This document shows positions 8,979 to 16,857 of a stretch of 64,000 bases of DNA, piece after piece (within the stretch, counting starts at the first letter, position 1; the number at the start of each line of letters is the position of its first letter). This stretch comes from Dorea longicatena. Its GTDB lineage: Bacteria > Bacillota > Clostridia > Lachnospirales > Lachnospiraceae. The notes beneath the pieces are model-generated. The model was not told the DNA's origin and did no database searches. It saw only the letters and a program-made list of their open reading frames with translations. The stretch covers positions 79,501-143,500 of the forward strand of contig NZ_CP100126.1 in NCBI RefSeq assembly GCF_024168045.1, given 5' to 3'. A program made the position numbers and the translations under genes.

Positions 8979-10403
8979 ATGGCAGCAACAATTTATCAGA
9001 TGGAAGAAAAATATGAAGAATATCTGATAGACGAGTCGAAATATAAAGGCCATGCGGACAGCATTTCGTTCCCGGAATCAGAAGATGAGATACTTGCTAT
9101 ATTAGAAGAGATGAAAGAAGAACAGATACCAGTGACGATTCAGGGGGCGAAGACAGGAATTACGGGAGCAGGTGTTCCGATGGGAGGCCATATTTTAAAT
9201 CTGTCTCATATGAATCAGGTAATAGAACATTCGATAGAAGCGGATGGAACCGGACGGATCACAGTAGAACCGGGGATTAATCTTATAGAGCTTCGGAAAG
9301 AAATTACGGCAAGATTCCGAAAAGAGCAGTTGTTCTGGCCGCCGGATCCGACAGAAACGTCGGCTTCTATCGGAGGAATTGTGGCATCGGGGGCACAGGG
9401 AATCAGTCATATGTTATATGGAGAGACGGAGAATTATATAGAAAGTATTCGCCTGGTTGATGGATCAGGTAATGTAAGAGACATTTCCAGAGGCCAGAAA
9501 GAAGAAATCCTGCCGGGTGAGACAATGGATGCGCTGAATATGGTTCTCGGAAAAGAAGGAATTACGGGAATCATTACCAGAATCACATTGAAAGTAATTC
9601 CAAAACCGGAAGCTATCTGGGGAATCGTCTTCTTCTTTGAAGAAAAAGAAGGAGCCGCCGGATTTGTAGATATGCTTCGCAGTGAATTGCCGGAAGCGGA
9701 AGATGCAAAGATTGCGGCAGTAGAATATATGGATCGCAGAAGTATGGATCTGATCGAAGCCAGAAAAGAGACGATGACAAAAATCAAGGAACTGCCGGAT
9801 ATTGAAGAGAATATTCAGGCACTGGTTTACACGGAACTTCAGGGAAGTGAAGAAGGAATTGAGATAATTGCCGAAAGCCTGATGGAAGCTGCCATGGAGT
9901 GTGGAAGCGATCCGGATCAGGCATGGGCACTGTCCGGAGAGACAGAGGTGGAGAAGCTTCATGCATTCCGCCATGCGGCAGCCGAGACAGCGAACCTTTA
10001 TATCGAAGAACAGAGAAGAAACGATGACCGGATCACGAAGCTGGGAACAGATATGGTGATCGGTGAGCAGACATTTAAAGATCTGCTGGAACAGTATGAA
10101 GAAGACATGAACCAGGCTGGCCTGGAAGGCTGTATCTTCGGACATGCACTGGAGAATCATCTGCATGTGAATATCCTGCCTGAGGATTATGAAGCATATG
10201 AAAAGGGCATCGAACTCATCAGAAACTGGGCGGAACGTACCAGAGCCTTACATGGAGTCCTGTCGGGAGAACATGGCGTTGGCAAGTTAAAACGTCAGAT
10301 ATTAGGTGCCTGCGTTCCGGAAGATTATCAGGAATTGTGCAGAAAGTTAAAGGCGCATCTGGATATAGAAGGCAGATTGAATCAGGGAAATATACTGGGA
10401 TAG
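8979..10403 (+). CDS. FAD-binding oxidoreductase, GlcD type (second module)
   Basis: A 474-residue member of the FAD/FMN-containing dehydrogenase family (glycolate oxidase GlcD, D-lactate dehydrogenase). It shows the PCMH FAD motif TIQGAKTGITGAGVPMGG, the WPPDPTETSASIGGIVASGAQG segment, and the C-terminal signatures FGHALENHLHVNILP and SGEHGVGKLK, whose histidines normally bind metal and substrate in GlcD/LDH members. This makes it a better candidate than the first oxidase for a 2-hydroxy acid dehydrogenase working with an ETF, as in the LctBCD family. A GGAGG RBS precedes the ATG. Confidence 0.87.
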   Translation: MAATIYQMEEKYEEYLIDESKYKGHADSISFPESEDEILAILEEMKEEQIPVTIQGAKTGITGAGVPMGGHILNLSHMNQVIEHSIEADGTGRITVEPGINLIELRKEITARFRKEQLFWPPDPTETSASIGGIVASGAQGISHMLYGETENYIESIRLVDGSGNVRDISRGQKEEILPGETMDALNMVLGKEGITGIITRITLKVIPKPEAIWGIVFFFEEKEGAAGFVDMLRSELPEAEDAKIAAVEYMDRRSMDLIEARKETMTKIKELPDIEENIQALVYTELQGSEEGIEIIAESLMEAAMECGSDPDQAWALSGETEVEKLHAFRHAAAETANLYIEEQRRNDDRITKLGTDMVIGEQTFKDLLEQYEEDMNQAGLEGCIFGHALENHLHVNILPEDYEAYEKGIELIRNWAERTRALHGVLSGEHGVGKLKRQILGACVPEDYQELCRKLKAHLDIEGRLNQGNILG

Positions 10404-10417
10404 GAAGTGGAATACGT

Positions 10418-11215
10418 ATGAAAATTGCGGTATGTATGAAACAGGTTCCGGCAACTTCGCAGGGAGATATGGATAAAAAGACCGGTGTAATGATCCGTTC
10501 GGGTCTGCAGGCAATTGTAAATGTATATGATCTTGCGGCATTGGAAGCAGCACTCCGTATCAGAGAACAATGTGGCGGGGAAGTGCATGTATTTACAATG
10601 GGACCAGATAAAGCAGAGATGGTTCTGCGGGAAGCTTTTGCAATGGGAGCAGATGAGGGATATCTGATCTGCGACAAAGCATTTGCCGGAGCGGATGTGC
10701 TTGCAACGTCTTATACACTGAAGCAGGCGATACAGTCGTCAGATGATTATGATATGATCTTATGCGGAAGACAGACAACGGATGGAGATACCGCTCAGGT
10801 AAGCGGTGCGATTGCGGAATGGATGCAGATACCGAGACTGAACTGGGTGACCGGGATAGATGTTCTGGATGAGCATACGTTAGGGGTTGAATATTGTATG
10901 GAACACAGAACAGTAATGGCGAAAGTAACACTTCCGTGTCTTATGTCCGTAGAACGTGACGGATTCCCACCGAGAATGCCATCTCTTAAGTTGAAGATCT
11001 GCGGAAGAAAAAAAGAGATCCATCGGATCTCTATGGCGGATCTGGAAGATCAGAATCCGGAACATTATGGACTGAAGGGATCTGCCACAAGAGTGAAGAA
11101 GATATATCCTCCGGAGCAGACAAGCAAACAGGAACTCTTGTGTATGGAAAAGGATGAGGCTGCGCTGTATATTGCGGAAGTCCTGAATGAATTACTGAAG
11201 GAGGATGGACAATGA
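10418..11215 (+). CDS. etfB: Electron transfer flavoprotein beta subunit, copy 2
   Basis: A 265-residue canonical EtfB: MKIAVCMKQVP start, NVYDLAALEAAL helix, and the CGRQTTDGDTAQVSGAIAEW AMP/FAD loop intact. The start at 10418 is chosen because it matches the family N-terminus and has an AGGAAG RBS; the frame is open further upstream inside the preceding gene. With the next gene it forms an ETF heterodimer serving the GlcD-type oxidase just upstream. It overlaps etfA by ATGA. Confidence 0.9.
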   Translation: MKIAVCMKQVPATSQGDMDKKTGVMIRSGLQAIVNVYDLAALEAALRIREQCGGEVHVFTMGPDKAEMVLREAFAMGADEGYLICDKAFAGADVLATSYTLKQAIQSSDDYDMILCGRQTTDGDTAQVSGAIAEWMQIPRLNWVTGIDVLDEHTLGVEYCMEHRTVMAKVTLPCLMSVERDGFPPRMPSLKLKICGRKKEIHRISMADLEDQNPEHYGLKGSATRVKKIYPPEQTSKQELLCMEKDEAALYIAEVLNELLKEDGQ

Positions 11216-12213
11216 TAGAAGCAGATAAAAAAGAATGGTCCGGAATCCTTGTGTATCTGGAATGTTATAAAGGAGAACTTCATACAGCAAGTGAAGAACT
11301 AATCGGGGAAGCAGTCAGGTTGTCCGAAGTGTCAAAAGATCCGGTCTATGTGGCAGGAATCGGAAAGGATATGGATAGAATCCGGGAAGCACTGGATGGT
11401 TATCCGGTTGCAAAAGCATATCTGTATGAATCAGAAGACGAATATGAATCACCGTTATATACGAAGATCATGGCGGAATGCATAGAAGAGCTGAAGCCTG
11501 CGATTGTACTGGTGGGAGGTACATACGAAGGAAGATCGCTTGCACCGGGACTGGCAGTTAGATTCCAGACCGGTCTTACGGCAGACTGCACAGGACTTGC
11601 AATCAATGAGGAAGGAAATCTTGTTCAGTCGAGACCGGCATTTGGTGGAAATATTATGGCAGATATTGTGACACAGTTTAGCAGGCCGCAGTTTGCAACG
11701 GTAAGGCCAGGCGTCATGCAGAAGGTGGCTAAGAACGAGCAGAATGTCACAGAATATGTAAACAAAAAAGTAAAGAAAGAAAGTAAAGAAATAGAGATCA
11801 TATCGTTGAAGGCAGAAAAGTCAGAAAAAGGAATTACCGAAGCGAAGATAGTGATAGTTGCCGGACGCGGTGTGAAGAAAAAAGAAGATCTGGAGATGTT
11901 AAAAGAACTGGCCGGACTTGTAGGAGGAAAGCTCGCATCCAGCCGTGCACTTGTCGAAAAAGGTTGGATGTTGCCGAAAGAGCAAATCGGCTTATCGGGG
12001 AATACCGTGAGTCCGGACTATATGATTACTTGTGGAGTATCGGGAACGGTACAGTTCATGGCAGGTATGAAGAATACAAAAAATATCATAGCGATCAATG
12101 AAGATCCGAAGGCGAGGATATTCGAGATCGCACATTATCCGATGGTCGGAGATCTGTACGAAATCGTACCGGAACTGATTCGGATTATAAAAGAGAGGAG
12201 AGGAGATCGCTGA
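11212..12213 (+). CDS. etfA: Electron transfer flavoprotein alpha subunit, copy 2
   Basis: A 333-residue EtfA with the family C-terminal FAD domain: VAGRGVKKKEDLEMLKELA, SRALVEKGW, QIGLSGNTVSPDYMITCGVSG, then INEDPKARIFEIAHYPMVGD. It is closer to canonical than copy 1 (QIGLSG against the usual QIGQTG, VGD retained). It completes the second oxidase-ETF module. Its stop codon overlaps the probable CTG start of the next gene. Confidence 0.9.
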   Translation: MIEADKKEWSGILVYLECYKGELHTASEELIGEAVRLSEVSKDPVYVAGIGKDMDRIREALDGYPVAKAYLYESEDEYESPLYTKIMAECIEELKPAIVLVGGTYEGRSLAPGLAVRFQTGLTADCTGLAINEEGNLVQSRPAFGGNIMADIVTQFSRPQFATVRPGVMQKVAKNEQNVTEYVNKKVKKESKEIEIISLKAEKSEKGITEAKIVIVAGRGVKKKEDLEMLKELAGLVGGKLASSRALVEKGWMLPKEQIGLSGNTVSPDYMITCGVSGTVQFMAGMKNTKNIIAINEDPKARIFEIAHYPMVGDLYEIVPELIRIIKERRGDR

Positions 12214-12725
12214 GATTTCAATATCAACTTACCAGGGCTGAGATAGAGGAGGCACTTTTGTGTCTGGATTACAAAAAAGAAGGGAATTTCAGAGATATAA
12301 ATGTAGGCGTGATTAGTCTGATCGGTGTGGGAGCATTGATCGCATATATACGCAATACACAGCAATTCTTCTGGATCGTGTTATTGGGTGGTGTGGTTCT
12401 GTTGCTTTTGTATATCATTTATGTGCCTGTGTTTAGCAGAAAGTGGAGAGCAAAAAAGATTGCAGGGGAAAAGGGAAGCTATAATGTCAGGTTACAAAAT
12501 GACAAGATTAAGTATGGAGATAAGAATGAATCCATTGAAATGACTGGTAAAAATACGGAAGTATATATTTCCGAGAAGCTTTATGTATTACGGGTGAACC
12601 GGGAAATATTTACAATTCCGAAAAGAATCATGAAAGAAAAGGAGGAACAGGAACTGGAACGGATATTGAGAGAAACTGGTTCCAAGATAGTGCACATAAT
12701 GATAGAGAGAGGAGAAAAGTTATGA
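12210..12725 (+). CDS. YcxB-like small membrane protein
   Basis: A 171-residue protein with two membrane helices (about residues 35-75, split by a short turn) and a C-terminal cytoplasmic beta domain. A TTG start at 12258 is possible. The frame is open back to CTG 12210, and the extra residues RFQYQLTRAEIEEAL look like the N-terminus of YcxB-like proteins; AGGAG stands just ahead of this CTG, which overlaps the etfA stop. I favour CTG 12210. Function is unknown; it lies between the ETF genes and the BCCT transporter. Confidence 0.65.
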   Translation: MRFQYQLTRAEIEEALLCLDYKKEGNFRDINVGVISLIGVGALIAYIRNTQQFFWIVLLGGVVLLLLYIIYVPVFSRKWRAKKIAGEKGSYNVRLQNDKIKYGDKNESIEMTGKNTEVYISEKLYVLRVNREIFTIPKRIMKEKEEQELERILRETGSKIVHIMIERGEKL

Positions 12726-14323
12726 CAGCGGCAGTAAAAGAAAAGAATGTAGAGTTAAAGTTAAGAAAAGCAGTATTTTTTCCGCCGTGGTTATTATTGA
12801 TCGCGATGGTAGTAGTTAGTCTGGTAAATGGAGATGCATTCCTGGCGGGGTTGAATGCAGTTACAAGCTGGATTTTAAGAAATTTTTCATGGGCATTTAA
12901 TGTTGTTACGGTTATGTGTGTAGTTACCGTGATTGTTGTATATTTTTCACCGCTTGGAAAAGTCAGGATTGGGGGAAGTAAGGCGCATCCAAAGATGAAA
13001 TTTCTGGATTTGGTATGGATTACACTTTGTACAACGATTGCAGCAGGAATTTTATTTTGGGCATGTGCCGAACCATTGTATCATTTATATGGACCACCGG
13101 CCTCCGAAGGTGTAAAGGCCGCTTCGCCGGGAGCAGCAATATTTGCAATGAAGACAATGTTTCTGGAATGGACATGGTCACCATATGCAATCTATACAGT
13201 AGCAACACTGGTATTTGCGTTTGTATTCTATAACATGAAAGAACCATATTCGATGGGTTCTGCACTTATACCTGCATTGGGTAACAGAATCAAAAAGTAT
13301 AATGGAGTAGTCGATGTGATTTGTCTGGTGACACTGGTGGCAGGTATGTCTGCGTCACTTGGAACTGGAACACTCACAATTGCAGGAGGAATCCAGAATC
13401 TTACCGGGATAAAGAGTGGTGCGGTTATGTGGGGAATTGTTATTGTTGTAATCGTTACAACATTCATTATTTCCAGTGTATCCGGCGTTATGAAAGGAAT
13501 CAAACTTCTTTCGTCGATCAATGCAAAAGTATACATGGTATTATTTGCGTTTCTTTTGGTGTTTGGACCGACAGCTTATATGTTAAATATGTCAGTAGAA
13601 TCATGGGGAGCATATGTCAGGGATTTCCTTCCGATGAGTTTGATGTCCGGTGATGTATTTGGAGATACATGGGCAAGAAGCTGGCCGATTTTCTATTGGT
13701 GTAACTGGCTTTCATGGACACCGGTAACGGCAGTATTCCTTGGAAAGATTTTAAAAGGCTATACGATTAAAGATGCAATCAAATGTAACTTCATTATTCC
13801 AGCTATTTTCAGTACAATCTGGATGGGACTGTTCTCTACCGCAACAATTTATTATGAGTTGAACGGAGCCGGAATGTATGATACTCTATTGAGCAAAGGG
13901 ACAGAAGCGGTTGTATATAAAGTGTTTGAACAGCTTCCATTAGCGGTAATTGTTATTCCGTTTTATTTGTTTATTGTATTTATTTCATTTGTTACAGCTT
14001 CGGATTCAAACACGAATGCGATGGCAGGACTTTGCACATATGGTATTACACAGGAAGAACAGGAAGCAGCACCATGGCTGAAGATCGTATGGGGAGTCAC
14101 AGTTGGCGTTGTAACATGGATCCTGATCAGCTTTGCGGGAATTGATGGTATTAAAGCAGCATCGAACCTGGGAGGATTCCCGAATATGTTCATTATGATT
14201 TTGATGATCATAGGACTGTTGAAGATTGCGAAGAATCCGCAGAAGTATGATGTGCATAAAGAAGACTATGACAGCAATGGAAGGCCTATAGAGAGTCCGC
14301 GTCTGCCTGTGAAGGAGGAATAG
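12722..14323 (+). CDS. BCCT-family transporter, divergent
   Basis: A 533-residue permease with about 12 membrane segments and the betaine/carnitine/choline transporter signatures GILFWACAEPLYHLYGPP (segment 3-4) and FYWCNWLSWTPVTAVFLGKI (segment 8). In BCCT members this last motif normally reads FYWxWWxSW; here the first Trp of the pair is Asn (residue 328). That could alter the aromatic cage that holds trimethylammonium groups, so the substrate may not be a betaine. It overlaps the preceding gene and is followed after 3 bases by the GlpP-like gene. It probably imports the substrate of the operon. Confidence 0.85.
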   Translation: MTAAVKEKNVELKLRKAVFFPPWLLLIAMVVVSLVNGDAFLAGLNAVTSWILRNFSWAFNVVTVMCVVTVIVVYFSPLGKVRIGGSKAHPKMKFLDLVWITLCTTIAAGILFWACAEPLYHLYGPPASEGVKAASPGAAIFAMKTMFLEWTWSPYAIYTVATLVFAFVFYNMKEPYSMGSALIPALGNRIKKYNGVVDVICLVTLVAGMSASLGTGTLTIAGGIQNLTGIKSGAVMWGIVIVVIVTTFIISSVSGVMKGIKLLSSINAKVYMVLFAFLLVFGPTAYMLNMSVESWGAYVRDFLPMSLMSGDVFGDTWARSWPIFYWCNWLSWTPVTAVFLGKILKGYTIKDAIKCNFIIPAIFSTIWMGLFSTATIYYELNGAGMYDTLLSKGTEAVVYKVFEQLPLAVIVIPFYLFIVFISFVTASDSNTNAMAGLCTYGITQEEQEAAPWLKIVWGVTVGVVTWILISFAGIDGIKAASNLGGFPNMFIMILMIIGLLKIAKNPQKYDVHKEDYDSNGRPIESPRLPVKEE

Positions 14324-14326
14324 AAG

Positions 14327-14905
14327 ATGGAATCTTTGACAAAGGACTTTTTTATGGAAGCAACAGAGAACTGTCCGGTAATTCCGGAGATTATCAATGA
14401 TGAATGGCTGGGGGCGCTTCCGGAATCAGACTGCGAGATTGTATATATTGTTTATGGAGATATCTGCACCATTCCGGAGATTGTAGAGAAAGTAAAAGCA
14501 GCAGGAAAGATGGCGATCGTACATATGGATTTAATCGTCGGACTTTCCTCAAAGGAAATCAGTGTAGATTTTCTTAAGAAATATACAAAAGTCGATGGAA
14601 TCATCAGTATGAAGCCGGCAATGATCAAACGGGCAAACGATGTAGGACTGTTTACAATCCAGAGATTTTATTTGATGGACCGTTTTACGTATGCAAATAT
14701 TGAAAAACATATCAAGAACTGCAATCCGGACATTGTAGAGTTTCTTCCAGCAGGCCTTTCAAAGGTTATGAGTTTTCTGATAGAAAAGATTGACAGGCCG
14801 GTAGTGGCAAGTGGCCTAACGCAGGATAAAGACGATGTAATGGGTGCGTTAAAAGCAGGTGCAATTGCAGTTGCAACGTCGAACCGCAGAGTGTGGGACT
14901 GTTAG
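14327..14905 (+). CDS. glpP: GlpP-family antiterminator protein
   Basis: A 192-residue protein matching the glycerol-3-phosphate-responsive antiterminator family along its length: IVHMDLIVGLSSKEISVDFL, DGIISMKPAMIKRA, TIQRFYLMD, PDIVEFLPAG and GALKAGAIAVATSN. In Bacillus subtilis, GlpP binds glpD leader RNA and prevents termination when bound to glycerol-3-phosphate. No glycerol gene (glpF, glpK, glpD) is present here. Three leaders of one design occur within 11 kb (5340 minus, 5487, 15881), so I infer that this protein controls them, including its own operon. The effector could be a different phosphorylated polyol. Confidence 0.88.
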   Translation: MESLTKDFFMEATENCPVIPEIINDEWLGALPESDCEIVYIVYGDICTIPEIVEKVKAAGKMAIVHMDLIVGLSSKEISVDFLKKYTKVDGIISMKPAMIKRANDVGLFTIQRFYLMDRFTYANIEKHIKNCNPDIVEFLPAGLSKVMSFLIEKIDRPVVASGLTQDKDDVMGALKAGAIAVATSNRRVWDC

Positions 14906-14920
14906 AAAGCAGGTGAAAAA

Positions 14921-15811
14921 ATGAATGCAGATACGGTATGTCTGGCATGTTGCAGGAACAAAGCAGAAGGACTTCTTGAGCAGTACGGGGTGTCGGAAGA
15001 GACCCGGGAGATACTCCTGAAGCGTATCGATAAATTCCTGAAGAAAGACAAAAGAACCGGAGATATGCCAGCACCGGTGATGATGGCGGAGATATTGTCC
15101 ATAGTCGATGAAAAAGTAGGAATTATGGATGCATATGAAAAGCCGAAAAAGAAGTATAACCGAAAGCTTCTTGAGATGGAAGAAGCAGTGATTGCCGATA
15201 TAGAGAAGGCAGAAGATGAATTCCTTGCAGCCATCCAGTATGCGGTAACAGGAAATTATATAGATTTCGGAGCAATGGATGATGTGAGTGAAGATATGCT
15301 TGGAAAATTGTTGGAGAACCGGGCTGATGTGGAACTGAACACAGATGAGCTGGCAAGACTTAAGAGAGAACTGGAAGAAGCAGGAACACTGGTATATATT
15401 ACTGATAATGCCGGTGAAATTGTGTTGGATAAAGTGTTTATCAGAATCCTGAAGAAATTATATCCTCAGCTGGATATAACAGTAGTTGTAAGGGGATTTC
15501 CTACGTTGAACGATGCAACATATGAAGATGCAGAAGATATAGGACTGACGGATCTTGTGAATGTAATGCCAAATGGAACCGATGTGCCGGGAACACCGAT
15601 TGATGAGATTAATCCAGAGGTGAGGCATCTGATCGATGAAGTGGATCTGTGTATTGCAAAAGGTCAGGGGAATTTTGAGACACTGCATGGAAGCGGAAGG
15701 AATATCTTTTATCTCTTCCTGTGTAAATGTGAATTATTTACAAGTAAATTTCAGACGGAACGTTTTACTCCTGTATTGAATAATGAACTTAGAATTGTGC
15801 AAAGTGCATAA
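14921..15811 (+). CDS. DUF89 / ARMT1-like damage-control phosphatase
   Basis: A 296-residue protein with the DUF89 signatures ITDNAGEIVLD (about residue 160-170) and KGQGNFETLHG (about 246-256), plus the N-terminal CLACC cysteine pair of subfamily I. DUF89 enzymes are metal-dependent phosphatases that remove damaged or excess sugar phosphates and related metabolites. As the last gene of the oxidase-ETF operon it may clear a toxic phosphorylated intermediate made by the FGGY kinase pathway. An AGGTG RBS precedes the ATG. Confidence 0.85.
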   Translation: MNADTVCLACCRNKAEGLLEQYGVSEETREILLKRIDKFLKKDKRTGDMPAPVMMAEILSIVDEKVGIMDAYEKPKKKYNRKLLEMEEAVIADIEKAEDEFLAAIQYAVTGNYIDFGAMDDVSEDMLGKLLENRADVELNTDELARLKRELEEAGTLVYITDNAGEIVLDKVFIRILKKLYPQLDITVVVRGFPTLNDATYEDAEDIGLTDLVNVMPNGTDVPGTPIDEINPEVRHLIDEVDLCIAKGQGNFETLHGSGRNIFYLFLCKCELFTSKFQTERFTPVLNNELRIVQSA

Positions 15812-15845
15812 AAAATAAAAACATTCTTTTGGTATTATCACGATA

Positions 15846-15874
15846 TTGACATATTTAGGCGTTGGATTTACAAT
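15846..15874 (+). promoter_or_regulatory. Promoter of the SDR-FGGY-surE operon
   Basis: TTGACA (15846-15851) and TACAAT (15869-15874), spacer 17. The leader element starts 7 bases after the -10, as in the two sister promoters. Confidence 0.7.
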
Positions 15875-15880
15875 ATAGAC

Positions 15881-15954
15881 AGTTACTAAAAGAGCGGAAG
15901 AGAGAGTAACTTTTACCTACAGAAAGTGGGTAGAAGGAATTCTCTCTTTTTTTT
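15881..15954 (+). promoter_or_regulatory. Antitermination leader of the SDR operon (element copy C)
   Basis: AGTTAC opens the transcript. GTTAC (15882-15886) can pair with GTAAC (15906-15910). The competing terminator pairs AAGAGAGA (15898-15905) with TCTCTCTT (15941-15948) around an inner 11-bp stem (15910-15920 with 15926-15936) and runs into eight T. The inner stem sequence differs from copies A and B, so the conserved parts are the 5' hairpin and the CTCTT arm. Confidence 0.8.
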
Positions 15955-16029
15955 GTTTCTTCATTGTGCGCAGATGGAGAAATACGTTTTAGAAAAACAA
16001 ATGTTGGGACAAAATGGAGGTAAAAAATA

Positions 16030-16818
16030 ATGTTAAATATTAATGATTTTTCAATGGATTTCTTTTCTTTAAAGGGTAAAAATGCAATTGTTACAGGTGG
16101 AAACAGTGGACTTGGACAGGCATTTGCACTGGCACTTGCAAAAGCAGGAGCAAACATCTTCACATTTGCTTATGTAGATGATGACGGAACAACAAAGAAA
16201 TTAATCGAGGACTGCGGAGTGAAATATACATTCATGCAGGGAGATCTGACAGAAGATGGTATGTGTGACAAAGTTGCTGAGAAATGTGTAGAGACATACG
16301 GAAGCATCGATATTCTTGTAAACTGTGCAGGTATATGCAAGATCGCTGATGTTCTTGATTTCGGCAGAGCAGAATGGGATCCAATGATCGCAATCAACCT
16401 GACAGGTGCATTTGACTTAAGCCATGCAGTTGCTAAATATATGATTCCTCAGAAGAGCGGAAGAATCATTAACATCTGCTCACTCTTCTCATTCCTCGGA
16501 GGACTTGGATCTCCTGCATACGCAGCTATGAAAGCTGGTCTTATGGGACTTACAAAAGCATACGCAGATGAACTTGGAAAATATGGTATCACAGTAAATG
16601 GTATCGCTCCTGGATACTTCCAGACAGCTATGACAGCCGGAACAGGAAGCGGAAATGAAGACGATCCGAAATACGTTAAGATCAAAGAGCACATTCCTGC
16701 AGACCGTTGGGGAGAAAGACAGGATCTTATGGGAGCAATGGTGTTCCTTGCAAGTAAAGCAGCAGATTATGTAAATGGGACATTGCTGGTAGTAGACGGA
16801 GGATATCTGGTAAGATAA
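16030..16818 (+). CDS. SDR-family NAD(P)-dependent dehydrogenase
   Basis: A 262-residue short-chain dehydrogenase. The Rossmann motif TGGNSGLG is near residue 22, NCAG near 97, and the active-site YAAMK near 165, with the downstream VNGIAPGYFQT block. It resembles gluconate 5-dehydrogenase and 2-deoxy-D-gluconate 3-dehydrogenase types, so it probably interconverts a polyol or sugar acid and its keto form. A GGAGG-like RBS (AATGGAGGT) precedes ATG 16030. Operon with an FGGY kinase and SurE. Confidence 0.88.
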   Translation: MLNINDFSMDFFSLKGKNAIVTGGNSGLGQAFALALAKAGANIFTFAYVDDDGTTKKLIEDCGVKYTFMQGDLTEDGMCDKVAEKCVETYGSIDILVNCAGICKIADVLDFGRAEWDPMIAINLTGAFDLSHAVAKYMIPQKSGRIINICSLFSFLGGLGSPAYAAMKAGLMGLTKAYADELGKYGITVNGIAPGYFQTAMTAGTGSGNEDDPKYVKIKEHIPADRWGERQDLMGAMVFLASKAADYVNGTLLVVDGGYLVR

Positions 16819-16857
16819 TCAGACAGTAACTTCAGAGTAAGACAGGAGTAGATAACA

